Shown: piece after piece, positions 26,975 to 36,656 of the stretch
Numbering within the stretch: the first letter of the stretch is position 1
Layout: the number at the start of each line of letters is the position of its first letter
NCBI GenBank assembly: GCA_026984835.1
Contig: JALSRI010000158.1
Span: forward strand, 1 to 45,417
Reading direction: 5' to 3'
Length of the DNA stretch: 45,417 nt
From: Thiohalobacter sp.
GTDB taxonomy: Bacteria > Pseudomonadota > Gammaproteobacteria > DSM-19610
The notes under the pieces: model-generated
What the model was told of the DNA's origin: nothing
Seen by the model: only the letters and a program-made list of their open reading frames with translations
Databases searched by the model: none
Program-made: the position numbers and the translations under genes

Positions 26975-27743
26975 GTGCCTGTTCCCCTGCGCCGGGCTGC
27001 AGCCAGTGCCACAACTGCGCCGCGCAGGCCTCGGGGTGGGAGACGAAGGGCGCATGTCCGGCGCCGGCGATGCAGTGCGCGGGGAAGCGCTGCAGGCGGC
27101 CGGCCAGCGCCGCCGGCACCAGGGTGTCGCGCTCGCCCAGAAGCAGGCGCAGCGGCGGCTCGAAGGCGGCGAGTCGTGCACGAAAGTCCGACTCGCGCAG
27201 CATGCCGAGCCCGGCCCGCAGGGCCGCTGCCGACGGCCGGCCCGTCGACAGCCGCCTGCGCAGCCGGCGCAGGGTCTGCGCCAGGTGCTCGCTGCCCCGC
27301 ACCTGCAGGGACAGGAAGCGCTGCAGCGTCTTTTCGTGATCCTTGTCGAGCTGTGCCGCGAACAGGTCCAGCACCCCGGCGTCGACGCCGCAGGGCCAGT
27401 CGGCGGCGCGCACGAAACGCGGCGTGGAGGCCAGCAGCACCAGCGACCTCATGTGACCGGGCGCCCGCAGCCCCGCCTGCAGGGCCACCAGCCCGCCCAG
27501 CGACCAGCCCGCCCAGGCGGCGCCGGCGGGCACGGCCTCGAGCACCGCGCCGGCCCAGGCATCGATGTCGCCGCCGCCATCGCAGCGGCTGGCGCCGTGG
27601 CCCGGCAGGTCGACCAGGTGCAGGGTGAAGCGGTCCTCGAGCTGCGCGGCGAGCTCGTCCCAAACGCCGCTGTGCATGCCCCAGCCGTGCACCAGCACCA
27701 GGTCGGGCCCCTGCCCGCGCTGCTCAACGGCCAGCCGGCTCAT
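26967..27743 (-). CDS. bioH: Pimeloyl-ACP methyl ester esterase BioH
   Basis: A 258-residue alpha/beta hydrolase that removes the methyl cap from pimeloyl-ACP methyl ester. The oxyanion region is LVLVHGWGMHSGVWDEL, the nucleophile is in WAGWSLGGLVALQ, and the catalytic His is in AGAGHAPFVSHPEA. The Asp is probably in GERDTLVP. ATG 27743 overlaps the end of bioF by 20 bases. It pairs functionally with bioC. Confidence 0.94.
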   Translation of the reverse strand: MSRLAVEQRGQGPDLVLVHGWGMHSGVWDELAAQLEDRFTLHLVDLPGHGASRCDGGGDIDAWAGAVLEAVPAGAAWAGWSLGGLVALQAGLRAPGHMRSLVLLASTPRFVRAADWPCGVDAGVLDLFAAQLDKDHEKTLQRFLSLQVRGSEHLAQTLRRLRRRLSTGRPSAAALRAGLGMLRESDFRARLAAFEPPLRLLLGERDTLVPAALAGRLQRFPAHCIAGAGHAPFVSHPEACAAQLWHWLQPGAGEQAHG

Positions 27744-28902
27744 CGCTCTCTCCCAGGACGTCGCGCAGCGCGTCCAGCAGGCGGTCGACATGGTCGGCGT
27801 CGTGCTGCGCCGAGAAGGTGATGCGCAGGCGGGCGCTGCCTTCCGGCACGGTCGGCGGCCGGATGGCCGTCACCAGCAGGCCGCGCTCGCGCAGCGCCTG
27901 CGAACAGGCCAGCGCGCGGGCCGCCGAACCCGTCACCAGTGGCTGGATGGGAGTCGACGACTCCATCAGCGGCAGGCCCAGCTGCGCCGCGCCGGCCCGG
28001 AACCGCTCCACCCGCTCGGCCAGCACGGCGCGGTGTTCGTCGGCGGCCGCCAGCAGCCGCAACGCGCTGCGCGTCGCCCAGGCCAGGGCCGGCGGCGGCG
28101 CCGTCGTATAGATATAGGTACGCGCCTTCTGGATCAGGGTCTCGACCAGCGCTTCGCCGCCGGCCACGAAGGCGCCGAAGGTGCCACAGGCCTTGCCCAG
28201 GGTCGCCATCAGGATGGCGTCATCCCCGGCGTCGCCGAGCTGCGCGACGAAGGCGCCGCGCCCGCCCTCGCCCAGGACGCCGAAACCGTGCGCATCGTCC
28301 ACCAGCAGCCAGGCCTCGTGGCGTCGCGCCAGGCGGTGCAGGGCCGCCAGATCGGCGCAGTCACCGTCCATGCTGAACACGGCATCGGTGGCGATGACCC
28401 GATCGCCGCCGCTGCCGGCGGACGCGAGCTTCGCCTGCAGCGCGGCCGCGTCCCGGTGCCGGTAGCGCACCAGGCGCGCACCGGCCAGCCGCGCGCCATC
28501 GAGCAGCGAGGCGTGGTTGAGCCGGTCCTGGAAGACCCTGTCGCCGGGTCCCGCCAGCGCCGCAAGCACGCCGAGGTTGGCCTGGTAGCCGGTCGAGAAC
28601 AACAGCGCGCGCGGCCGGCCGGTGAAGGCGGCCAGGTCTTCCTCCAGCGCCTCGTGGGCGTAGCTGTGGCCGGTGATGAGGTGTGCCGCGCCGCTGCCGG
28701 TGCCGAAGCGTTCCAGTCCTTCGTGGAAGGCGCGCAGCACCTCCGGGTGACTGGCCAGACCCAGGTAGTCGTTGCTGCAGAAGGAGACGCAGTCCTGCCC
28801 GTCGATGCGCAGCTGCACGCCCTGTGGCGTCTCCACCGTCTGGCGGCGGCGATACAGGTGCTGCGCCCTGCGCTGTTGCAGCGCTGCGGACAGGTTGCGC
28901 AT
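27724..28902 (-). CDS. bioF: 8-amino-7-oxononanoate synthase
   Basis: A 392-residue PLP enzyme of the alpha-oxoamine synthase family, joining pimeloyl-ACP and alanine. Visible motifs are CSNDYLGLASHP, GTGSGAAHLITGHSYAH, LLVDDAHGFGVLGEGGRG and the PLP-lysine segment MATLGKACGTFGAFV. It starts 3 bases after bioB ends and overlaps bioH. The length is normal. Confidence 0.96.
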   Translation of the reverse strand: MRNLSAALQQRRAQHLYRRRQTVETPQGVQLRIDGQDCVSFCSNDYLGLASHPEVLRAFHEGLERFGTGSGAAHLITGHSYAHEALEEDLAAFTGRPRALLFSTGYQANLGVLAALAGPGDRVFQDRLNHASLLDGARLAGARLVRYRHRDAAALQAKLASAGSGGDRVIATDAVFSMDGDCADLAALHRLARRHEAWLLVDDAHGFGVLGEGGRGAFVAQLGDAGDDAILMATLGKACGTFGAFVAGGEALVETLIQKARTYIYTTAPPPALAWATRSALRLLAAADEHRAVLAERVERFRAGAAQLGLPLMESSTPIQPLVTGSAARALACSQALRERGLLVTAIRPPTVPEGSARLRITFSAQHDADHVDRLLDALRDVLGESDEPAGR

Positions 28903-28905
28903 CGG

Positions 28906-29877
28906 TCAGGCGGGATGCAGGCCCAGGCGTTCGAACAGCCGGCGGTCGTGGTCGGTGTCCGGGTTGTCGGTGGTCAGCAGCCGCTCGCCGTAGAAGATCG
29001 AATTGGCGCCGGCCAGGAAGCACAGCGCCTGCAACTCGTCGTTCATCTGCTCGCGGCCGGCCGACAGGCGCACGTGCGAGGCCGGCATGAGCAGGCGCGC
29101 CACGGCGATTGTGCGCACGAACTCGAAGGGATCCAGGTCCTGCGCCCCGGCCAGCGGCGTGCCCTCGACGCGCACCAGCTGGTTGATGGGCACGCTCTCC
29201 GGATGCGGGTCCTGGTTGGCCAGCTCACGCAGGAAGGATGCGCGGTCGGCGCGCGACTCGCCCATGCCGACGATGCCGCCGCAGCAGACGTTGATGCCGG
29301 CCTGGCGCACGTGCGCCAGGGTGTCGAGCCGCTCCTGGTAGGTGCGGGTGGAAATGATCTCGCCGTAGAACTCGGGCGAGGTATCCAGGTTGTGGTTGTA
29401 ATAGTCCAGCCCGGCCTGCTTCAGCCGTTGCGCCTGTTCCGCCTCCAGCATGCCGAGCGTCATGCAGGTCTCCAGGCCCTCGCCGCGCACCCGCTCCACC
29501 ATCTCCAGCACGCGCTCGAAATTGCGCCCGCGCGGGTTGCGCCAGGCCGCGCCCATGCAGAAACGCGAGGCGCCGCCCTGTTTGGCGCGGCGCGCCGCCG
29601 CCACCACCGCCTCGACGTCCAGCAGTGCTTCCGGCTCGACCGGCGCGTCGTGGTGGACGCTCTGCGGGCAGTAGCCGCAGTCCTCCGGACAGCCGCCGGT
29701 CTTGATGCTGAGCAGGGTGCTGACCTGCACGGCGTTGGGATCGAAGTGGCGGCGATGCACCTGCTGGGCCTCGAACAGCAGGTCGTTGAAGGGACGCGCG
29801 AACAGCGCCTCGATCTCGTCGCGACGCCAGTCGTGGCGCAGGCCTTGCGGTCGCTGGTCAGTGGCTGCTGTGAACAT
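28906..29877 (-). CDS. bioB: Biotin synthase
   Basis: A 323-residue radical-SAM enzyme that inserts sulfur into dethiobiotin. The radical-SAM cluster motif is [13 protein letters not shown]. Further conserved parts are [29 protein letters not shown] and [13 protein letters not shown]. Its first 20 bases overlap the preceding membrane-protein gene. No bioA is present in the window. Confidence 0.97.
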   Translation of the reverse strand: MFTAATDQRPQGLRHDWRRDEIEALFARPFNDLLFEAQQVHRRHFDPNAVQVSTLLSIKTGGCPEDCGYCPQSVHHDAPVEPEALLDVEAVVAAARRAKQGGASRFCMGAAWRNPRGRNFERVLEMVERVRGEGLETCMTLGMLEAEQAQRLKQAGLDYYNHNLDTSPEFYGEIISTRTYQERLDTLAHVRQAGINVCCGGIVGMGESRADRASFLRELANQDPHPESVPINQLVRVEGTPLAGAQDLDPFEFVRTIAVARLLMPASHVRLSAGREQMNDELQALCFLAGANSIFYGERLLTTDNPDTDHDRRLFERLGLHPA

Positions 29878-30268
29878 GTGGCGTCTCCGTGATGTCGATA
29901 TCTTCCCAGTCGTCGCGGCCGATCTTCACCAGGTCCAGGATGGACCAGGGAATGAGGATCAGGGCGGCCAGCCCCCAGGCCACCAGGTAGTAGTCCCAAC
30001 CGCCGCCGGGGATGAAGGTGGCGGCGGCGACGAAAAAGCCCGTGATGCCATAGAAGCGGTAGGCCGCCTGCTGGGTGTAGTGACCGACCTTCTCGTTGGG
30101 GTGATGGCGGTTCATGGCATAGACCAGCATGGAGGCCCCCAGCCACAGCATGCCGAGCGGGATGGGCACCATGACGGCGACGATATTGCCGATATTGAAC
30201 AGCACCGCGGCGGTGCGGGCGCGGCGGCCGGATACCCGGGTGACCCGGGGAGAAGTGGATTCGGACAT
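29858..30268 (-). CDS. Unknown membrane protein leading the biotin operon
   Basis: A 136-residue protein with about three to four hydrophobic helices (roughly 20-50, 73-90 and 92-112) and a polar, His-rich C-terminus ([10 protein letters not shown]). ATG 30268 gives the whole protein; no strong ribosome site is seen. It overlaps bioB by 20 bases, so it is translationally coupled to biotin synthesis, but I recognise no family. A transport or membrane role tied to biotin is only a guess from position. Confidence 0.75.
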   Translation of the reverse strand: MSESTSPRVTRVSGRRARTAAVLFNIGNIVAVMVPIPLGMLWLGASMLVYAMNRHHPNEKVGHYTQQAAYRFYGITGFFVAAATFIPGGGWDYYLVAWGLAALILIPWSILDLVKIGRDDWEDIDITETPHVHSSH

Positions 30269-30348
30269 CGGGCGCTTCGGGGGTAGACTTGGGAACGCTG
30301 CGGACTATGCGTGCCGACGGCATATCTGTCAACCGGGAAAGGATGCCC
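30269..30348. promoter_or_regulatory. Divergent comF/biotin promoter gap
   Basis: This 80-base gap must drive both comF and the biotin operon. On the plus strand TAGACT and TATGCG sit 16 bases apart (about 30284-30311) as a weak promoter candidate. No BirA/BioR-type palindrome such as TTGTAAACC-N-GGTTTACAA is seen. Confidence 0.3.
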
Positions 30349-31053
30349 ATGGTTAACAGTTGGCTGGAATCTGTACACGACCGCCTGTTCCCCGCGGCCT
30401 GCCGCCTGTGCCGCGCACCGGCCCGTGACGGGCTGGACCTGTGCCGGGACTGCCTCGACGACCTGCCCTGGCTGCCGCCCGGCTGCCCGCGCTGCGCCCA
30501 GCCGCTCGACGCCGGGCCGGGCACGCCCTGCGGCGCCTGCAGCACCCGGCCGCCCGCCTATGATGGCTGTATTGCCTTGTTTTCCTATGAGTTTCCGGTT
30601 GACCACCTGGTTCACCGGGTAAAATTCGGCGGCGACCTGGCGCTGGCCCGCAGCCTGGGGATGCTGCTGCGCCGACGCCTGCGGGAACGCGGTTCGCCCG
30701 CCCCCGACCGGGTGGTGCCGGTCCCCCTGCACCCGTCGCGCCTGTCCGAGCGGGGGTTCAACCAGGCCCGCGAGCTGGCCCGGCCGCTGCGCGCGGCGGG
30801 GCTGCGCCTCGACGACCGGCTGTGCCGCCGCATCCGCCGCACGCCGCCCCAGGCCGGCCTGTCGGCAGACCGGCGCCGGCGCAACCTGCGCGGCAGCTTC
30901 GAGGTGAGAAGGCCCGTCGCGGGCGGACACGTGCTGCTGGTCGACGATGTCATGACCACCGGCGCGACACTGGATGAACTCGCCCGCACCCTGAAACGGG
31001 CGGGCGCCGCACGGGTGGAGGCGCTGGTGATCGCGCGGACGCTGAGACCCTGA
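30349..31053 (+). CDS. comF: ComF family phosphoribosyltransferase-like protein
   Basis: A 234-residue cytoplasmic protein. The N-terminal double zinc ribbon has cysteine pairs CRLC, CRDC, CPRC and CGAC, and the C-terminal type I PRTase fold has VVPVPLHPSRLSERGFNQA and the PRPP loop VLLVDDVMTTGAT. ComF is required for natural transformation in several bacteria. The divergent comF-bioB arrangement is common in gammaproteobacteria. ATG 30349 is preferred to one six bases earlier because GGGAAAGG sits at a better distance. Confidence 0.92.
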   Translation: MVNSWLESVHDRLFPAACRLCRAPARDGLDLCRDCLDDLPWLPPGCPRCAQPLDAGPGTPCGACSTRPPAYDGCIALFSYEFPVDHLVHRVKFGGDLALARSLGMLLRRRLRERGSPAPDRVVPVPLHPSRLSERGFNQARELARPLRAAGLRLDDRLCRRIRRTPPQAGLSADRRRRNLRGSFEVRRPVAGGHVLLVDDVMTTGATLDELARTLKRAGAARVEALVIARTLRP

Positions 31054-31146
31054 CCCGCGGTCGCAGCGGTCGGCGAAAAGACGGGGAGCGGAGTGGCGGA
31101 CGCCGCCGGCCGCCCCGCAGGACGACGGGGCTGCACCGGGTCGCGC

Positions 31147-32709
31147 TCAGGCGATGGTGTCGAAGGCCTTGAGGCTGTCGATCAGCGCCGCGCTGGGGGG
31201 GTTGCCGAGACCGTTGAACAGGCTGGTGAAATTGGCGATGTCGCCGTTCAGCGCCATGTAGTTCAGGATCACCGTCTCCACCAGCAGGTTGACGTTGTTG
31301 GCGGCCGGGCTGGAGGCCGTCTCCACCGAGCCGTCGCCGCGGAACCAGCCGATCTGCTGACGGATGGCCGGCGTGCGGCCGTTGGGGCTGTAGACCAGGA
31401 AGAAGGAGGCCGCCGTCGACGAGTTGTCGCCGGTCCAGACTCCCTTGCCGCGGCCGTCGGTGCTGTTGTCGACGGTACCGTTGCTGGCCAGCGAACCGTC
31501 GCTGAACACGTACAGCATCAGCGGCACGCCGCGGCGGGCGGCGTACTCCAGGCAGGCGCCCATGCAGCGGCCCGCGCGCAGGTCGCGGATCTCGCCGGTG
31601 CTGCGATCGCCGGTGTGGTAGTCGTAGCCGCCCATGGCGATGGTGCCGGCGCCGGCGTAGCCGTCGATGACCATTTTCATCACCGAGGCGGTCTTGCGGA
31701 ATTCGCGGTCGCCGTCGAACTCGGTCTGGCTGAAGATGCCGGCCGGCCCGACGATGTCGGTGTCCTGGGCCGGGTCGATGTTGACGCCGGCGAAGCGGTC
31801 GGCCAGGTCGGCGGCCTTGAGGTAGCCGCAGCGCACCAGGTCCTTGACCACGGCGTCGGCGGTCAGCTTGGTGCTGACGCGGTTGAGCTTCTTGTCGCTC
31901 AGGCGGGCGATCGACTCCATCACCGGCACCACGTCGTCGGGGCCGAGAATGCCCGTGAGGTTGCCGGTGTCGACCATGCCGGTGACGTCGCTGGGGCGAT
32001 CGACCTTGGTCGGTCGCACCTCGGGGTCCATCATCATGGCCGGGGCCATGGAGTTGCCGCCCGAATCCGAGTTGCGCGAACCGATCAGGGTCACCACGCT
32101 GCCGTCGCCGCCGGCCCGGGCGATGCCGTACATCGGGTTGTGCGGATTGTTGCCGGTGTCGTTGTCGGAGCGTGCCGGTATCACCGCGCCGTTGACGTTG
32201 GGCCCGCGGGCGGCGGCCTTTTCCAGCATGCCGCGCAGGAAGGCACTGTCGGAATGGAACGGCAGGCCGAAGGTGGTGTCGGTGAAATCGCCGTTGCTGG
32301 TGGGAGTGGGCGTGGTCTCGGTCAGCCCCGGGATCATGTCGCCCGGCAGGCCCAGCTTGCTGTAGCCGGCGGTGGTCAGCACGTCCAGCGGCGTGCTGCG
32401 CCCGACCAGGACATTGGAACCGGCGATGTTGGCGCCGCCGGCCAGGTCGAAGCAGATGAAGGGGATCTTGCCGCCGCCCGCGCCGCCCAGCGTACAGCCG
32501 ATGCTGCTGGCCAGCGCCTGCAGGTCGGAAGACAGGGCCGCCTGCGCCGCGCGCGGGTTGGCGAACAGGCTGAACAGGGAGCCACCGAGCACCACGCCGG
32601 TACCGGATATGAAGCCCTGCCGCAGGAAGTCCCGGCGGGTGACGGGGCGACCGTGACCCAGGTTCGTCAGCGGCGCATCAGGATGCAGAGCTTGGTTGCG
32701 TTTGGCCAT
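31147..32709 (-). CDS. Tat-exported DUF1501-like protein, unknown function
   Basis: A 520-residue protein with a twin-arginine signal (PVTRRDFLRQGFISGTGVVL, about residues 23-42), so it is exported folded. The rest resembles the alkaline-phosphatase-fold DUF1501 group: FICFDLAGGANIAGS near the start, MKMVIDGYAGAGTIAMGGYDYH and GRCMGACLEYAARRGVPLML later. Related proteins are sometimes labelled general secretion pathway proteins without support. Catalytic residues cannot be assigned. It is the last gene of a three-gene operon with two c-type heme proteins, 27 bases after the LamG gene, and is probably periplasmic or surface-located. Confidence 0.8.
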   Translation of the reverse strand: MAKRNQALHPDAPLTNLGHGRPVTRRDFLRQGFISGTGVVLGGSLFSLFANPRAAQAALSSDLQALASSIGCTLGGAGGGKIPFICFDLAGGANIAGSNVLVGRSTPLDVLTTAGYSKLGLPGDMIPGLTETTPTPTSNGDFTDTTFGLPFHSDSAFLRGMLEKAAARGPNVNGAVIPARSDNDTGNNPHNPMYGIARAGGDGSVVTLIGSRNSDSGGNSMAPAMMMDPEVRPTKVDRPSDVTGMVDTGNLTGILGPDDVVPVMESIARLSDKKLNRVSTKLTADAVVKDLVRCGYLKAADLADRFAGVNIDPAQDTDIVGPAGIFSQTEFDGDREFRKTASVMKMVIDGYAGAGTIAMGGYDYHTGDRSTGEIRDLRAGRCMGACLEYAARRGVPLMLYVFSDGSLASNGTVDNSTDGRGKGVWTGDNSSTAASFFLVYSPNGRTPAIRQQIGWFRGDGSVETASSPAANNVNLLVETVILNYMALNGDIANFTSLFNGLGNPPSAALIDSLKAFDTIA

Positions 32710-32736
32710 GGTTTTTTCCTCGATGATGTCCTTGAG

Positions 32737-35310
32737 CTATTGCAGCAGCATCGCTGCGCTGCCCAGCGTTGCGCCACACATCGCCTTGACGATGGCCTGG
32801 GTGCGGCCCGCCTGGCAGGCGGGATCGGAGGGGCCACTGCAGCCCCCCGCCAGCCGGTCGAACAGGTTGCCGGCGTTGACCAGTACGCCACCGGCGTCGT
32901 AGCCGGTGAGTTCGGCCTTGACCTCCGCCCGCGTCGGCGCATTGGTCAGCGCCGCGGACGAACCGGGTATGCCGACCATGCGGTTGTAGAGGGCGTCGAC
33001 GATCTGGTTCTTCTCGGCGGAGTCGCCGGCCGCCGTGTTGAAGGCGGTCACCACGTCCGAGCCGAAGGGGAAGGCGCCGAACAGGCTGCTGCGCAGCGCC
33101 GTATCGTCGACCAGCGCGGAACAGTACTCGATGGCCAGCTGGGCGATCGCCATCTGGTGTGCAGACAGGAAACCCTCGATGACCTCCACCGCCGGCAGTT
33201 GCTGCATGATGACGTCGTAGCTCGACTTCACCACCACCGGGTCGACACCGGTCAGGGCGGCCATGGAGGCATTGATCTCGTCGAAGGTGCGCAGCCCGAT
33301 GTCCGACACCGGCGGCAGCGGCGGCGGTGTCGGCAGCGGCGGCGGCGCCGGTTCGGTCACCACGTTGACGTTGCTGCCCAGCACTTCGAAGCTGAGGAAG
33401 AACTCGTCCGAGGACGGGCCGTTCTCCAGCGCGATGATGGTGCCGAGATTCGACAACACCTGGCCGGTCGAGGGCGTGTACTGGCTGGAATCCAGCGTCA
33501 CGTCGAGGTTGCGGTAGGCCTGTCCGACCACGGCCTCCCTGCCGTTGATGCCGATGCGCATGCCCTTGAGCGGAATGGCGCTCGGCACTGCATTGGGATC
33601 GAGGCTGATGAAGGTCGGCTTGTTGAACAGGTAGCTGTAGGTGTCGTACTGGCTGACCTCGAACATGATGAAGCTCTGCGGCACCGGGATCAGGTCGCTG
33701 ACACTGAACAGCAGGAAGAATTTCTCGCCCACGCCGACGTCGAAATTCTGCTGGATCTGGGCCTGGGTCAGCGCCCGGTTGTGGATGGCGACCATGCGGA
33801 TGGTGCCCATCCAGGGACGGTCGTTGGATACTTCGTTGCCGAGCACGAAGGCGAAGCTGTCGTCCCAGTCGGCCAGGCTGCCGCCGGCCACCGGGTCCAT
33901 GTCGCCCGTGAACACGCCGTTGACATAGATGCGGCGGCCGTTGACCGGGTCGTAGGTGACCACCACGTGCTGCAGGGTCGCCTGCAGGTCCTCGTCGGCG
34001 TCGGCGGTCGACAGCGCCGGCTCTCCGTTGGCGTCGGTGGTGCTGCTGCGGTGCAGGAAGTCATAGTTGTACTGGGTCTGGCCCAGGGTGAAGTTGCGCG
34101 CCTGGGTGCCGGCCGAGTAGCTGACGATGCGTGCCGGACCTTCCTGGGTCACGTTGGCGGGCGCCACCCAGGCCTCGATGGAATACTCGCCCGTCGAGGT
34201 GATCAGGTCGTGCAGCTTCTTGCTGGCCGTGGTCGAACCCTGGGCCTTGCCGTTGGCGCCGATCTGGATGCCCCAGCCGCCGACCCAGCTCACGTCACCG
34301 CTGAAGTTCAGGTGCAGCGCCGGCTCCACGCCGCTGGTGTCGAAGGCGGTGGTGCCGCTGCCGGTCTTGAACTCCCACAAGGCGATGACGTTGGCCTCGT
34401 AGCGGCTGCCGCCGCTGGCCACCACGCCGTCGGTGATGTTCAACGCCTTGCTGATGACCAGGCTGGGATCGACCGTGGTCGGCGTGATGGTGCCGGCGAA
34501 GGCGGCGATCTGCGCCTCCATGTCGTTCGAGTCACTGGCGCAGTCGGACCAGCAGTTGTGGAACTCGTTGCGCAGCCGCACCACCAGGCGCGAGTTGGCC
34601 GGGTTGTTGAGGTCCATCTTGGACTTGGCCGCCTCGTAGGCCGCATCGACTTCACTGCCGGCGAAGAACGGCGCCTGCGGCGTGGCCGAGGTGTCGGTGT
34701 GACAGCCGGCGCAGTTGGTGGTCAGCAGCGGCCACACGGTGGTGGCGAAAGCGGTGGAATCGGCCGGAAAATTGAGCGTGGCGCCCGGATCCTTGATGGG
34801 CGGCGGCGTCAGCTGGATCTGCCGCGAGGCACCGGCGGCGGTGTTGCCGGCCCAGGCCTCGATGTAGGCCGTGATCACGGCGGCGCAGGCCGAGGGCGCG
34901 GACAGCCAGCAATTGTGGCCGCCCGCCACCTTGGTGACCATGCGTGAATTGGCCGGCTGGTTCAGGTCGACGATGGTGTTGGCGGCGGCATAGGCCTGGT
35001 TGATGTCGTCCTGGCGCACGAACTCCGGCGCCTGGATGCCGGGCACGTGGCAGGCGCCGCAGCGGTTGTCGGCCTTGAGGTTCTCCCACACGTTGATGCG
35101 GAAGGCCTGCACGTCCGAGGTGGCGGGCGGCGGGCCGGAGTAACTGGACGGCGATACGCCGCCGGTGACCGGGTTCTCGGTGGTCTGGGCGCCGCCGCCG
35201 CAACCGGTCAGCATCACCACCAGCAGCAGGAACAACACGAAATGAACGGCGCCGCCCACCAGCATGCCGGTGTCGATCGAAAACAGCCTGTCGTTGTTTG
35301 AAGTCGTCAT
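32737..35310 (-). CDS. Large diheme lipoprotein with LamG-like domain
   Basis: An 857-residue lipoprotein (VVMLTGCGGG lipobox, Cys near residue 37). The N-terminal part has two tandem modules, each with a heme c site (CGACH at 84-88 and CAGCH at 200-204), then a similar ANSR-V segment and an HNCW motif, so it looks internally duplicated. A LamG/concanavalin-like beta-sandwich follows (about residues 300-540: LWEFKTGSG, YSIEAWVAP, HVVVTYDPVNGRRIYVNG). The distal part has a proline-rich linker (PAPPPLPTPPPLPP) and a helical C-terminal region. ATG 35310 follows GGATAGGG; an upstream ATG (35349) gives 13 more residues. It is probably an outer-membrane or surface redox protein; substrate unknown. 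Confidence 0.8.
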   Translation of the reverse strand: MTTSNNDRLFSIDTGMLVGGAVHFVLFLLLVVMLTGCGGGAQTTENPVTGGVSPSSYSGPPPATSDVQAFRINVWENLKADNRCGACHVPGIQAPEFVRQDDINQAYAAANTIVDLNQPANSRMVTKVAGGHNCWLSAPSACAAVITAYIEAWAGNTAAGASRQIQLTPPPIKDPGATLNFPADSTAFATTVWPLLTTNCAGCHTDTSATPQAPFFAGSEVDAAYEAAKSKMDLNNPANSRLVVRLRNEFHNCWSDCASDSNDMEAQIAAFAGTITPTTVDPSLVISKALNITDGVVASGGSRYEANVIALWEFKTGSGTTAFDTSGVEPALHLNFSGDVSWVGGWGIQIGANGKAQGSTTASKKLHDLITSTGEYSIEAWVAPANVTQEGPARIVSYSAGTQARNFTLGQTQYNYDFLHRSSTTDANGEPALSTADADEDLQATLQHVVVTYDPVNGRRIYVNGVFTGDMDPVAGGSLADWDDSFAFVLGNEVSNDRPWMGTIRMVAIHNRALTQAQIQQNFDVGVGEKFFLLFSVSDLIPVPQSFIMFEVSQYDTYSYLFNKPTFISLDPNAVPSAIPLKGMRIGINGREAVVGQAYRNLDVTLDSSQYTPSTGQVLSNLGTIIALENGPSSDEFFLSFEVLGSNVNVVTEPAPPPLPTPPPLPPVSDIGLRTFDEINASMAALTGVDPVVVKSSYDVIMQQLPAVEVIEGFLSAHQMAIAQLAIEYCSALVDDTALRSSLFGAFPFGSDVVTAFNTAAGDSAEKNQIVDALYNRMVGIPGSSAALTNAPTRAEVKAELTGYDAGGVLVNAGNLFDRLAGGCSGPSDPACQAGRTQAIVKAMCGATLGSAAMLLQ

Positions 35311-35351
35311 GGCCCTATCCCCGGATCCCGCCCTGATTCTGTTCATCATGA

Positions 35352-36611
35352 TCAGTCACCCATGCAGTAGACGGCTGCGTCGGCGAACACCTGCTTCATG
35401 CTGTAGTTGCTGGCGATGAAGGAGGAGACCATGCTGCTCACCTGCGCCTGGTCGGCGGCGTCGGACGGATCGCGCAGGCAGACCGTGCGAAACACCTTCT
35501 TCACCTGGCAGCCGGCGAATGCCTGGCTGCCGGCCAGTTCGGCTCCCAGCGACTTGGCGCCGGCGCCGCTGCCGGGCAGGCTGGCGCTCCAGCCCAGGTT
35601 GGCATTCGGACCCGCACGCCAGTAGTTGTCCCAGTTGTCGTTGGGCGTGACGTAGCCGTACTTGAAATTGTCCGCGTTGATCAGGTACTTGGGCTGCACC
35701 TGGCCGGGGGTGTAGACCAGCCGGCCCTGCGCCTCGTCGTAGTTGTAGTAGGCGAAGGCCTGCACCATCGGATCCATGCCGGCATGGCACCCCACGCAGG
35801 AGTTCATGAAGATGCGGCTGTCACCACCGGGACTGCGCGACACGTCCTGCCGGACCCGGTCCGGGGGACGCGAGTTGTCCTTGAGCGGTTCGAGGTCGGT
35901 ACACAGGTGATTGATCATGGTGAAGCGGAACATGGCCCGGTTGGTGCCGGCGACGAAGAAGGCTTCGGCCGCGGCGCGGGTGGTGAGCACCCCCGCCGTG
36001 GCGGTGGCGGGCAGTCCGGTCACCTGGGACTGGGGGCGCTGCACCAGCACCTGCTGGAGATCGGCATCCATGTCATCGAGCGCCTGGTAATGGTTGTTGT
36101 CGGTGTTGGAATAGGGGGGCAGGCCGGGCACCTGGGCGCTGTCGCCGATATAGATGATATCGCCCGACAGCACCTGGTCGAAGGGCACGTCGTCGCGGAT
36201 CATGCCGATGACAGTGGCCGTGTAGTCGTTGAGCGGCACGAACACGCTCTGGGCCTCGTTGGTCCAGGGCGCGGCGAAGTTCTTCAGGGTGACATTGTAG
36301 AAAGCGCGGTTGTTCATGGCGCGCCGGGCGGCGGCCTGCGGGTCGCCGGCCACGATGTCCTGCTCCATGAGGTCGAGTACCGTCTCGCTGGGCGGCACGC
36401 CGGCGATGCGATCGTGGATGCGCTTGGCCTGGCGCCGTTCCAGTGCGCCGGCATCGGCGCCCTGCGGCAACGCCATGGCCAGCAACGGGCCCAGCAGGGC
36501 GGCGGCCAGCAGTCGGCGCGCGGCCCGGGACCGGGCCTGCAACTTGAGCTTGTCTCTGTTCACGTCTGTCCCCCCGTCTCGGGATGTCTGACCGGTTTCC
36601 GGTTCCATCAT
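35352..36611 (-). CDS. Exported monoheme c-type protein, unknown function
   Basis: A 419-residue protein with a signal sequence (LLAAALLGPLLAMALPQGADA) and a heme c site CVGCH at residues 272-276 followed by AGMDPMVQAF. Additional cysteines lie near the C-terminus (FAGCQVKKVFRTVC, VYCMGD). It loosely resembles the DUF1585/DUF1588-type proteins that accompany DUF1501 proteins in other bacteria. ATG 36611 has AGGTGA upstream. A GTG at 36563 preceded by GGGGG would give a more usual signal peptide, so the start is open. It is the first gene of the leftward operon, behind a sigma-54 promoter. Confidence 0.75.
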   Translation of the reverse strand: MMEPETGQTSRDGGTDVNRDKLKLQARSRAARRLLAAALLGPLLAMALPQGADAGALERRQAKRIHDRIAGVPPSETVLDLMEQDIVAGDPQAAARRAMNNRAFYNVTLKNFAAPWTNEAQSVFVPLNDYTATVIGMIRDDVPFDQVLSGDIIYIGDSAQVPGLPPYSNTDNNHYQALDDMDADLQQVLVQRPQSQVTGLPATATAGVLTTRAAAEAFFVAGTNRAMFRFTMINHLCTDLEPLKDNSRPPDRVRQDVSRSPGGDSRIFMNSCVGCHAGMDPMVQAFAYYNYDEAQGRLVYTPGQVQPKYLINADNFKYGYVTPNDNWDNYWRAGPNANLGWSASLPGSGAGAKSLGAELAGSQAFAGCQVKKVFRTVCLRDPSDAADQAQVSSMVSSFIASNYSMKQVFADAAVYCMGD

Positions 36612-36656
36612 GGCGTGTCACCTGGCGCGTTCTTGTCGTCGACCAGCCGGACTTAA

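Noticed and set aside
31093-34947. A 1284-codon open frame on the plus strand
   Set aside because: It covers the DUF1501-like and LamG genes on the other strand. The protein is a valine/alanine/histidine-rich repeat-like translation with no signal, heme or fold pattern, while the minus-strand genes have Tat or lipobox signals and CXXCH motifs.
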